The notes under the pieces: model-generated
The model's input: the letters and a program-made list of their open reading frames with translations, nothing else
What the model was told of the DNA's origin: nothing
The model's database searches: none
Made by a program: the position numbers and the translations under genes
Part shown: positions 5,410 to 10,911 of the stretch, in pieces
How positions within the stretch are numbered: the stretch's first letter is position 1
How the letters are laid out: the number at the start of each line of letters is the position of its first letter
DNA from: Lactobacillus sp.
Lineage (GTDB): Bacteria; Bacillota; Bacilli; Lactobacillales; Lactobacillaceae
Assembly: GCA_003482405.1 (NCBI GenBank)
Contig: DMZB01000268.1
Span: 1-10,913 of the forward strand
Direction: 5' to 3'
DNA: 10,913 nucleotides

Positions 5410-6312
5410 ATGAATTATCGAATTGCAGTGGTATCAGACAGTCACGGCAATGCTTCAGCGTTACAGGCCACGTTAACCGACGCGAAGCAGCACGGCGTAG
5501 ACGAAGTGTGGTCACTCGGCGATATCGCGCTTGGCGGCGCAACTTCGGCTGAATGCTACGACCTAATCGAAGAAGTCGGCGCCACCCAGTATTTGATGGG
5601 CAACTGGGAGAGTGACTACAATTTCATCATGAGCAAACCAACGGACGGCGTGGATTTCAACGATCCAACCGATGTTTATTTCACAATTCTGGCACAATAC
5701 GAGCACGCACGTTACACATCGCAACGGGAATCACAATTACGCCGGTTACCGATGACTGGCCGCAAAGTTGTCGATAATTTAGTCTTCAGCATGTCACATA
5801 ATTTGCCAAACAAAAATCACGGTCACTCCTTATTTCCAACTGAATCCCAAGCCAACTTTGATGTGCTGACCGCCACAGACTCAGCAGACGTTGCACTTTA
5901 CGCGCACACGCATACCCCTGTTTGGCGCTATACTTCGAATGGACAAATGGTGTTGAATCCCGGTTCTGTTGGCCAAGTTTGGTTCACACGTGACAAACTG
6001 CTGGCAAACCGTGCCGCCAGCTACCTGCTGCTCACTGTTTCTGAAAAAGGTATCGAAGACGTGGATTTCCGCCGCGTGCCTTATGACATGGACGGTGAAT
6101 TACAACGCGCAAAAGAGCTTCATTTTCCATACGTTGAACTCTACCAAAAGTTAATGTTCACAGGCCATGCGTCAACTCATGATGCGGACACACTGCGCAG
6201 GGTGAATACAGAACACCACTATCGCGAACAGGCCGAAGACTTTTTGAACAGTCTGCCAGACCCTGATGAGCCGGACTCAAGCGATGGTATGCCTGGCAAA
6301 GGCGACCACTAA
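5410..6312 (+). CDS. Calcineurin-like metallophosphoesterase (YfcE-like)
   Basis: A 300-residue phosphoesterase with the full dinuclear-metal signature: SDSHGN (residues 9-14), LGDIALGG (36-43), GNWE (64-67), SHN (129-131), AHTHTP (165-170) and NPGSVG (183-188). GNWE replaces the more common GNHD/E, so the usual catalytic histidine of that motif is Trp here. This is seen in some YfcE-like subgroups and may affect activity. The family hydrolyses phosphomono- or diesters; the substrate is unknown. The Asp/Glu-rich C-terminal tail (about 280-300: DPDEPDSSDG) looks disordered. The start at ATG 5410 is supported by TTGGAGG six bases upstream; longer in-frame extension has no ribosome site. A small gene follows after 34 bases with its own ribosome site, so the two form a likely operon. 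Confidence 0.9.
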   Translation: MNYRIAVVSDSHGNASALQATLTDAKQHGVDEVWSLGDIALGGATSAECYDLIEEVGATQYLMGNWESDYNFIMSKPTDGVDFNDPTDVYFTILAQYEHARYTSQRESQLRRLPMTGRKVVDNLVFSMSHNLPNKNHGHSLFPTESQANFDVLTATDSADVALYAHTHTPVWRYTSNGQMVLNPGSVGQVWFTRDKLLANRAASYLLLTVSEKGIEDVDFRRVPYDMDGELQRAKELHFPYVELYQKLMFTGHASTHDADTLRRVNTEHHYREQAEDFLNSLPDPDEPDSSDGMPGKGDH

Positions 6313-6346
6313 CACACTTCGTTCCTAACGTTTGGAGGTTTGAATT

Positions 6347-6628
6347 ATGGATGACAACACACTGATTGAAATTGGTTTGCGTGAAGAAGGCCCACTTAAA
6401 GTCATTTTAGGTGGTTGGACAGAACCCGATGAGCACCAGCAAACGGTTGGGATTGTTGGCCTACTCTATGTCACCACCGATGTTGATAAAGCAGAACATG
6501 AATTTCAACGTTTGCGAGCAACGTTTCCAGATCGTTACTACATGGTTTACAGCGTTCCATACGATACGGATTTATCGACGCTGAATCACTGGCCATCACT
6601 GGAAATTACGCAACAGGACTTAACATAA
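6347..6628 (+). CDS. Small conserved-looking protein of unknown function
   Basis: A 93-residue acidic protein that I do not recognise. It is well supported as a gene: TTGGAGG lies seven bases before the ATG, it starts 34 bases after the phosphoesterase stop, and a strong terminator follows 33 bases after its stop. It has no signal peptide or transmembrane helix. The sequence suggests a small alpha/beta fold, with a hydrophobic strand VGIVGLLYVTT (about 34-44), a helix DKAEHEFQRLRATF and another strand RYYMVYSVPYD. It may work with, or modulate, the phosphoesterase; this is inferred only from linkage. Confidence 0.7.
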   Translation: MDDNTLIEIGLREEGPLKVILGGWTEPDEHQQTVGIVGLLYVTTDVDKAEHEFQRLRATFPDRYYMVYSVPYDTDLSTLNHWPSLEITQQDLT

Positions 6629-6660
6629 TTGTTCTAAGAATTGAGGTCACATAAAAAAAC

Positions 6661-6700
6661 AGCGTCAAATTAACTCGATTGACCGAGTTAACTTGACGCT
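6661..6700. terminator. Bidirectional terminator
   Basis: Arms AGCGTCAA-TTAACTCG (6661-6668, 6670-6677) pair with CGAGTTAA-TTGACGCT (6684-6691, 6693-6700), a 16-bp stem with one A/C mismatch and a six-base loop. The plus strand continues TCTTTTGT. The minus strand continues with a T-rich run from the seven A at 6653-6659. It separates the convergent small gene (+) and the GST locus (-). Confidence 0.85.
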
Positions 6701-6713
6701 TCTTTTGTCACCA

Positions 6714-7349
6714 CTAGTTATCCACATCCAGTAACGCATGTGGCTTTCCTTCGACTCTAAAAGTTTCAACAACGGTGTCGCGTTTCCGCATGCACCTATC
6801 AAACTGTTCTAGTAGCGGCAGATCTTCAAATCTGTAATCCAACCGTCGAATCCAATTGGTCATGACGAATAAGTACGGATCAGCAATGCTAAACTTATCA
6901 CCGGTTAGCCACGCTCGACCATCCCCAAAAGCATGTTCAACATATCTTAATCGTGGCAAGACCCGTTGCCACACTAATGCCTTAGATTCTGCCGTATTCG
7001 GCAGCCAATTGCCCTTTCGAAACGGTGAAATAAAGTTTTTGTGGAGTTCGGTGGCAATAAAATTCAGCCATTGCCGTTGTTGCCAATACTCGTCAGAACC
7101 GTATGGCGCAATTAACTGACCAGCTTGTGCACCAAGATACTCCAATATCACAGCGCACTCTGTTAGTCATTCACCATCGTCTAGTTCCAAAGCTGGCACA
7201 TAAGATTTTGGATTCACCTTGTTATAATCGCCCTTAACCCATGTCTTCTGATCCAAATTCACCCGTTGTAGTTCAAAATCCAAATGCAATTCCCGTAAAA
7301 GAATATGCGGTGCCATTGAACTCGCGCCTGATGCAAAAAATAATTGCAT
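6714..7349 (-). pseudogene. Glutathione S-transferase, broken by an in-frame TGA
   Basis: Read through one TGA at 7167-7169, the frame encodes a 210-residue beta-class-like GST of full length. The thioredoxin-fold N-terminus is MQLFFASGASSMAPHI, then NPKSYVPALELDDGE (stop) LTECAVILEYLG. The helical C-terminal domain contains AWLTGDKFSIADPYLFVMTNW (N-capping box S/T-x-x-D). A residue such as Leu or Val normally sits at the stop, so a single-base change (for example TTA to TGA) explains it. The Cys10 typical of beta-class GSTs is Ser10 here. An AAAGGTG site precedes the ATG by seven bases. It lies 59 bases after the ArsR gene and would be its target. The N-terminal fragment alone would be 60 residues. 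A GTG at 7149-7151 could restart translation, but no ribosome site is evident. GSTs are uncommon in lactobacilli, suggesting transfer. Confidence 0.8.
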
Positions 7350-7408
7350 GTGTAGTCACCTTTCTTTATTCGATATCTGTCGAACTAATGATTCAAACAA
7401 AACAGCAC

Positions 7409-7699
7409 CTACAACACATCAAAAAAATGTGGCAGATACTGTTCAAATGTCGTCTCATTGATCGACAATAATTTGGTCTGGCTGACCTGACGTGTATTGG
7501 TTAAACCTGCCTGGCGAAGCGCCTTAAAATGATAGGATACGGTGGATTTTGCCAGATTCAACTGTTCGCCAACCTCACCACAGGTCATTTCACGCCTATT
7601 TTCATGAAGAATTCGCAAAATACTGATTCGATGTGGTTCGCTCAGGACTTTAAAAATTTCAGCTAACCTTTTGTCGGTCGTTATTTGTTCGATATTCAT
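7409..7699 (-). CDS. ArsR-family transcriptional regulator
   Basis: A 96-residue winged-helix regulator of normal ArsR length. It begins with RLAEIFKVLSEPHRISILRIL, followed by the helix-turn-helix MTCGEVGEQLNLAKSTVSYHF (about residues 38-58) and the wing region GLTNTRQVSQTKLLSI. The metal-sensing ELCVCDL-type motif is not present; only one cysteine (Cys40) is visible, at the start of the helix-turn-helix. A non-metal ligand is therefore likely. It is the first gene of a pair with the GST locus and probably represses that transcript. No good Shine-Dalgarno site lies at normal distance: AAGGA is 13 bases upstream and overlaps a possible -10. This gene may also be leaderless. Confidence 0.88.
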   Translation of the reverse strand: MNIEQITTDKRLAEIFKVLSEPHRISILRILHENRREMTCGEVGEQLNLAKSTVSYHFKALRQAGLTNTRQVSQTKLLSINETTFEQYLPHFFDVL

Positions 7700-7705
7700 A
7701 AAACA

Positions 7706-7734
7706 AAGATATTCCTTGAAGGTGAAAATTGCAA
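7706..7734 (-). promoter_or_regulatory. Possible arsR promoter, leaderless candidate
   Basis: The minus strand reads TTGCAA (7729-7734), a 17-bp spacer and TATCTT (7706-7711), each matching consensus in four of six positions. Six bases separate the -10 from the ATG, the same geometry as the tetR promoter. GATATTC occurs twice 17 bp apart on the plus strand (7691-7697 and 7708-7714), covering the start codon and the -10, and may be an ArsR site. Confidence 0.35.
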
Positions 7735-7801
7735 CTAGGAGTATTCGTAATCTCAGCTTCTATCCGAGACTCTTATTCTTTCACTTTAGTTAAACTTATT
7801 C

Positions 7802-7807
7802 TATTAT
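7802..7807 (+). promoter_or_regulatory. Possible -10 of the first membrane-protein gene
   Basis: TATTAT lies 31 bases before the ATG at 7839; the start point would be near 7814. No convincing -35 is visible 16-18 bp upstream. The 139-bp gap from 7700 to 7838 is the divergent region between arsR and this gene. Confidence 0.35.
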
Positions 7808-7838
7808 TAGGTTAATCATCAGAGGGGAGATTGATCTT

Positions 7839-8333
7839 ATGCTAAAACTTCTTCAATACCTTGTTTATCCCAAAGAGTCATCACAAACACAGGACCTGAA
7901 TAATCGTTTATTGAACGCTTTATTATGGGCCACAATGGCCAGCATTCCGCTTACTTTAGTCAGTTTGGCGTTGGATTGGCCTTCTGGGGTCATTTCTCAT
8001 GGCACCAGCTTGCTTGCCTTAATGTCTATATTGATTTGGCTAATTGGCAGCGCCTCAGTTAGCAAGATTATTCGTGGTCAAGACCCTAATAGCACATTTA
8101 AACATCAAAATCCCACTAAACGTTGGCTAACACTTCGAGCCACTGCGCTTGGACTATCCATCTTTATTTTCTTTTTCTTGGTTGATTTAACCATTAACCC
8201 AATAATTGATGGACCAAGCGTTGTTAACTTGCCGAAATATGCATTGATTGCACTCGGTTTGGGTATCGTTGTGGGCCTGATTGCCTATGCCGTTGAGGCT
8301 TCGATTGCCTCTGACAAACGTCGGCCAAATTAA
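7839..8333 (+). CDS. Four-helix membrane protein of unknown function
   Basis: A 164-residue integral membrane protein with four predicted helices at about residues 24-47, 55-74, 101-123 and 133-156. A basic loop (76-100) separates helices two and three. The tail ends in DKRRPN, and both termini are probably cytoplasmic. I do not recognise the family by name. The N-terminal pattern YPKE...DLNNRL resembles TPRDER..DINNRL of the protein at 8684-9166, with the same length and topology, so the two are probably distant relatives. The start is supported by GAGGGGAG nine bases upstream. It has no regulator of its own and runs convergently toward the XRE gene. Confidence 0.75.
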   Translation: MLKLLQYLVYPKESSQTQDLNNRLLNALLWATMASIPLTLVSLALDWPSGVISHGTSLLALMSILIWLIGSASVSKIIRGQDPNSTFKHQNPTKRWLTLRATALGLSIFIFFFLVDLTINPIIDGPSVVNLPKYALIALGLGIVVGLIAYAVEASIASDKRRPN

Positions 8334-8389
8334 ATTATTTTCAAACTCGGTGACTGCCGCAACGTTCACTTTAACAACTCGCCATTCAT

Positions 8390-8452
8390 AATAAGGCACC
8401 GACAACGGATGATATATTCACTTACGAAATTGTCCGTTGTCAGTGCCTTATT
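8390..8452. terminator. Long hairpin between convergent genes
   Basis: AATAAGGCAC (8390-8399) and GACAACGGA (8401-8409) pair with TCCGTTGTC (8433-8441) and GTGCCTTATT (8443-8452): 19 pairs with a single C/A mismatch, around a 23-base loop. The right arm runs into TTTTC on the plus strand. It should terminate the membrane-protein gene (+) and perhaps the XRE operon (-). Confidence 0.75.
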
Positions 8453-8469
8453 TTCGTTGTTAACGGTAA

Positions 8470-8691
8470 TCACTTATCAGCCATTTGCTTTCGAATCTCA
8501 TCAACAGATGGTCCGAACAAGTCATCAAGTGTGCTGTCTAAAACAATTGCGAGTTTTGCACAAAGTAGCAAACTCGGATTGTAATCCCCTTTTTCGATGG
8601 CAATCAATGTTTGTCGAACAACGCCAATTTTAAACGCTAACTCTTTTTGTGTCAGCCCCCGAGCTGTTCGCAACTTTTTGACATTATTCAT
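8470..8691 (-). CDS. Compact XRE-family transcriptional regulator
   Basis: A 73-residue helix-turn-helix protein with no extra domain. It begins MNNVKKLRTARGLTQKELA, and the recognition helix is around residues 14-36 (TQKELAFKIGVVRQTLIAIEKG). It ends in the typical LDSTLDDLFG. This size class (YgzD/YozG-like) is usually linked to a small membrane protein, as here. Its ATG overlaps the last eight bases of the membrane gene at 8684-9166, and no clear ribosome site is present, so translation is probably coupled. It likely binds the repeated elements at 9186-9250 and autoregulates its own operon. Confidence 0.9.
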   Translation of the reverse strand: MNNVKKLRTARGLTQKELAFKIGVVRQTLIAIEKGDYNPSLLLCAKLAIVLDSTLDDLFGPSVDEIRKQMADK

Positions 8692-9166
8692 GGATTTTGA
8701 CCCGCCCGACGACGTACATAATCAATCCAAACGCGATAGACTCAATGCCCGTTGTGAGTAAAGTTTTGCTGATTGGTTCCGGCGTATTGAACCATGAATT
8801 CATGAAGATCACCCAAGCTGTCATTAAGATAAAGAAATAAAGGCTCTGTCCAAAAGTTCTCATTTGAAGGTGATGAACCACTTGTCGCTTATTGAGCGCA
8901 TTAAACGTTTCTGACGTAACACTTTCAGCATGCCAAAACCGCACAATATACACGAGCGCGTTAACCATCATCAAAACCGTTAACAATACTGTTCCCCGAG
9001 AAATTTGATCCTTCTCAAAATATAAGTCCATGCCCAGACTGACTGCAGTTGCCAGTCCCAGCAAATAAAACGACAAGATATATAACCCCGCCAGTCGATT
9101 ATTTATATCACCCATTTGACGCTCGTCTCGCGGTGTTAGGTAGCCGATAAATAAACTTTTAATCAT
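8684..9166 (-). CDS. Four-helix membrane protein, XRE-linked
   Basis: A 160-residue integral membrane protein with four predicted helices at about 27-49, 59-79, 106-127 and 134-154. A hydrophilic, His-rich loop lies at 80-103. The N-terminal motif TPRDERQMGDINNRL is shared in outline with the protein at 7839-8333. Small membrane proteins of this size next to compact XRE regulators are frequent in Firmicutes (DUF3278-like and similar families), but I cannot assign the family with confidence. GAGGGGA lies seven bases before the ATG. First gene of a two-gene operon; XRE is second with an overlap. Function, for example in envelope stress or bacteriocin response, is unknown. Confidence 0.8.
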   Translation of the reverse strand: MIKSLFIGYLTPRDERQMGDINNRLAGLYILSFYLLGLATAVSLGMDLYFEKDQISRGTVLLTVLMMVNALVYIVRFWHAESVTSETFNALNKRQVVHHLQMRTFGQSLYFFILMTAWVIFMNSWFNTPEPISKTLLTTGIESIAFGLIMYVVGRVKIHE

Positions 9167-9185
9167 GGTAAGATCCCCTCTCTCG

Positions 9186-9250
9186 ATGTAAACTATATAT
9201 TACATTGTGTAATATACTACGATCTAAATGAAATGTAAACTATATATTAC
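9186..9250. repeat. Direct and inverted repeats, candidate XRE operators
   Basis: ATGTAAACTATATATTAC occurs twice exactly, at 9186-9203 and 9233-9250, 47 bp apart. The first copy is followed by a perfect 8-bp inverted repeat, TATATTAC (9196-9203) and GTAATATA (9209-9216), with five bases between. All elements cover the promoter or start region of the membrane protein-XRE operon and share the half-site TTAC/GTAA. Confidence 0.75.
9211..9239 (-). promoter_or_regulatory. Promoter of the membrane protein-XRE operon
   Basis: The minus strand reads TTTACA (9234-9239), a 17-bp spacer and TATATT (9211-9216). The start point would be near 9204, giving a leader of about 38 bases. One 18-bp repeat overlaps the -35 and the other lies at the start point, fitting repression. 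Confidence 0.75.
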
Positions 9251-9305
9251 TTTTGCTTTGTCATCCTGAGAAGTTGCTGCCTCGCATGTCTAAAAATCCG
9301 GATAC

Positions 9306-9354
9306 AAAAAAATTCTCCTAGTTAAGAATGCACATTGCACACTCTTTAGGAGAA
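9306..9354 (-). terminator. Terminator of the YefM/YoeB operon
   Basis: Read on the minus strand, TTCTCCTA-AAGAGTG pairs with CATTCTT and TAGGAGAA, with a three-base bulge (AAC) and one G-U pair, followed by seven T (9312-9306). It is a strong one-way intrinsic terminator 56 bases after the toxin stop. The remaining bases of 9251-9409 show no gene. Confidence 0.8.
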
Positions 9355-9409
9355 CTTCTTAGACTTACTCATTTCACTTCTAATTCATTTCGAGCTGAGA
9401 CCCATGCAT

Positions 9410-9715
9410 CTAGTCTATTGGCTTATAATCACGCGGCAAGCGTTTCTCATAATGTGACCACGCTGACCAGATTTTGACTACATGTTCACGCTTGTTAACC
9501 GTATAAACAATGCGATGCTGATCATTTATTCGACAAGAGTAAATTTTCCTTTTATGAGGAACCATTAACTCCCAGCCATTTAATTGACGACTATATGGAT
9601 TTTCTTTTAACAGTCTAATAATATTCATGTAATTATCAAACAGTCCCGCCTTAATTAACAAAGGTTCATCGTCGCTTTTCACTTTTCTATGAGGAATAAC
9701 TGTAAAGACATTCAT
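9410..9715 (-). CDS. yoeB: Txe/YoeB-family toxin (mRNA interferase)
   Basis: A 101-residue protein. From about residue 24 it matches the YoeB/RelE fold: LFDNYMNIIRLLKENP, NGWELMVPHKRKIYSCRINDQHRIVYTV, then VVKIWSAWSHYE. Arg62, Arg68, His88 and Tyr89 fall in the positions of the catalytic and substrate-binding residues of YoeB (R-x5-R...H-Y). Members cut mRNA in the ribosomal A site. The N-terminus and short basic C-terminal extension (KRLPRDYKPID) differ from E. coli YoeB, so the symbol is by similarity. Its ATG is two bases after the antitoxin stop and lacks a good ribosome site, suggesting coupling that keeps toxin below antitoxin. Membership in the wider RelE/ParE superfamily is safer than the exact subfamily. 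Confidence 0.82.
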   Translation of the reverse strand: MNVFTVIPHRKVKSDDEPLLIKAGLFDNYMNIIRLLKENPYSRQLNGWELMVPHKRKIYSCRINDQHRIVYTVNKREHVVKIWSAWSHYEKRLPRDYKPID

Positions 9716-9717
9716 TG

Positions 9718-9987
9718 TTAATAAGCATTTTTAGGATCAAAATCGCCAGGCTTTTCATGATCCATTCTGTCATTAACAACGTTCAATACACCGTTATCTC
9801 TCAAAAATGCCAATTCCTTATCTCGTTCATACTCCTCATATTGCGCCTTACTAATAATAACTGCACCGTTGTTGTGCGCATGATCTTTTGATTGAAGAGT
9901 TATTTCAACGGGTTGATTATGATTAGCAACATCATTTACCACCGTATAAAGATCTTTACGTAACTTAGTTGGTGTGTACGTCTTCAT
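9718..9987 (-). CDS. yefM: YefM/Phd-family antitoxin
   Basis: An 89-residue antitoxin. The N-terminal DNA-binding and dimerisation domain is MKTYTPTKLRKDLYTVVNDV, followed by QPVEITLQSK and GAVIISKAQYEEYE, the characteristic Phd/YefM strands. The acidic, probably disordered C-terminus, NDRMDHEKPGDFDPKNAY, would wrap the toxin. It is expected to neutralise the YoeB-like toxin and to repress the operon with it. GGGAG lies nine bases before the ATG. First gene of the operon. The symbol is assigned by family and context. Confidence 0.88.
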   Translation of the reverse strand: MKTYTPTKLRKDLYTVVNDVANHNQPVEITLQSKDHAHNNGAVIISKAQYEEYERDKELAFLRDNGVLNVVNDRMDHEKPGDFDPKNAY

Positions 9988-10017
9988 GATTCTTCACTCC
10001 CTTTAATTGATACTAAT

Positions 10018-10046
10018 ATTTTAGTGTACGCTATAACGTACGTCAA
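10018..10046 (-). promoter_or_regulatory. Promoter-operator of the YefM/YoeB operon
   Basis: The minus strand has TTGACG (10041-10046), a 17-bp spacer and TAAAAT (10018-10023). The inverted repeat GTACG (10026-10030) / CGTAC (10037-10041) lies in the spacer, matching the TGTACA-like sites bound by YefM-YoeB. A second inverted repeat, ACTAA (10012-10016) / TTAGT (10021-10025), covers the -10. Both are plausible autoregulation sites. Confidence 0.75.
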
Positions 10047-10078
10047 TTTTTTTGACTCACTTTGATCTTACAAAAAAA

Positions 10079-10110
10079 CGCCGAGCCACACCTCATAGTG
10101 CAACCCGACG
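10079..10110 (-). terminator. Terminator of the ABC-F/pentapeptide operon
   Basis: On the minus strand CGTCGGGTTGCAC pairs over 13 positions with GTGTGGCTCGGCG around a six-base loop, followed by seven T. Five of the pairs are G-U wobbles, so the hairpin forms only in the minus-strand RNA and would not terminate plus-strand transcription. It is 36 bases after the pentapeptide gene. Confidence 0.75.
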
Positions 10111-10146
10111 ACTTTTCATTCGCTATTTCACTTTAATCCCAAACAT

Positions 10147-10725
10147 TCAAATCAACTGTGCCGCCTGGTATTGACTGACAATCAGTCCACTAGCTAACTG
10201 CGCGCTCATACTCAGCGTTTCAAAATCAGCCTCGTGCCAGTCGACACCTTTCAAACGAGTTTCAACAAAATCAGCACCGGTCAGGCGTGAGCCGGCAAAG
10301 CTCAACGTTTTCTTAACCCGAATCGCCTGAAACGCGCTTTCGAGCAAATCGCAATTTAAGAATTGACCACTTTCGACGCGCATTTCACTGAAATTTGCGT
10401 ATGTTAGTTTGCAGGCATCAAACGTTGTGTCCTTCATCACGGCCTCGCTGAAGTCACTACCGGCTAGTTGCAAACTCTTCAATTTGCAGTGAAACCAGCT
10501 TGACTGACGCCATGTCGCGTTCAAAAACTGACTGTGCGTCCATGTCACGCTGCTAAAATCTGCGTTATCGAAATTGGTTTGGTCAAACGTACAATGATCA
10601 AAGGTTACATCAACAATGCGAATCGGTTCGTTGGACACTGTAAAATGGCAGCGCACATACTTTTGATCAGGTTCAACGTCATCCAAGGATAGCGTCTGCT
10701 CGACAACTTCAGTTTGTTCACTCAT
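10147..10725 (-). CDS. Pentapeptide-repeat protein
   Basis: A 192-residue protein built mostly of pentapeptide repeats (A-[D/N]-[L/F]-x-x) from about residue 38 to 172. Clear units are CTFDQ-TNFDN-ADFSS, GSDFSE, DTTFDACKLTYANFSE, NCDLLESAF, AGSRLTGADFVETRLKGVDW. These form a right-handed quadrilateral beta-helix. Qnr and MfpA members mimic DNA and protect gyrase, but many others have no known role and resistance cannot be claimed. The C-terminus GLIVSQYQAAQLI is a helix-like cap often seen in the family. No signal peptide. It begins 15 bases after the ABC-F stop, with a G-rich ribosome site (GGCGGGG), so it is cotranscribed with that gene. Confidence 0.88.
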   Translation of the reverse strand: MSEQTEVVEQTLSLDDVEPDQKYVRCHFTVSNEPIRIVDVTFDHCTFDQTNFDNADFSSVTWTHSQFLNATWRQSSWFHCKLKSLQLAGSDFSEAVMKDTTFDACKLTYANFSEMRVESGQFLNCDLLESAFQAIRVKKTLSFAGSRLTGADFVETRLKGVDWHEADFETLSMSAQLASGLIVSQYQAAQLI

Positions 10726-10740
10726 TTCAAACCCCGCCAG

Positions 10741-10911
10741 TTACTTTTCACTCTTGCGTAAACTCAGCTTTTCAACGTTTAGCACTTCGTCGATCCAGTC
10801 ATCGTAGAAACCTTCTTCGTGGCTGACCATAATCAGGTTGCCGCGGAATTTGTTCAACGCATCAGCTAGTGCATTCTTGGTCTCATCGTCCAAATGGTTG
10901 GTCGGTTCATC
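10741..10911 (-). CDS. ABC-F-type ATPase, C-terminal end
   Basis: Only the last 56 residues are in the window; the gene continues to the right. The fragment starts inside the Walker B motif, (L)DEPTNHLDDET, and contains the switch histidine in MVSHEEGFYDDW. It ends soon after in VEKLSLRKSEK, so there is no long C-terminal extension. The DEPTNHLD signature is typical of ABC-F proteins, which bind ribosomes and relieve stalling or protect from antibiotics, and lack membrane domains. Which subfamily (housekeeping or resistance) cannot be told from this part. It is followed after 15 bases by the pentapeptide-repeat gene. Confidence 0.85.
   Translation of the reverse strand, partial: DEPTNHLDDETKNALADALNKFRGNLIMVSHEEGFYDDWIDEVLNVEKLSLRKSEK

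Noticed and set aside
5256..5411. N-terminal extension of the nucleoside phosphorylase to an ATG at 5411
   Set aside because: No ribosome site, it would overlap the divergent gene's ribosome site and start, and the family start fits 5255 with GAGGGG.
7167..7169. TGA in the GST as selenocysteine or programmed readthrough
   Set aside because: It is not at the catalytic position, no stem-loop suited to recoding is evident directly after it, and such recoding is not expected in lactobacilli; nonsense mutation is simpler.
8390..8452. Long hairpin as a miniature transposable element
   Set aside because: No flanking target duplication is visible and there is only one copy in the window; its place between convergent genes fits a terminator.
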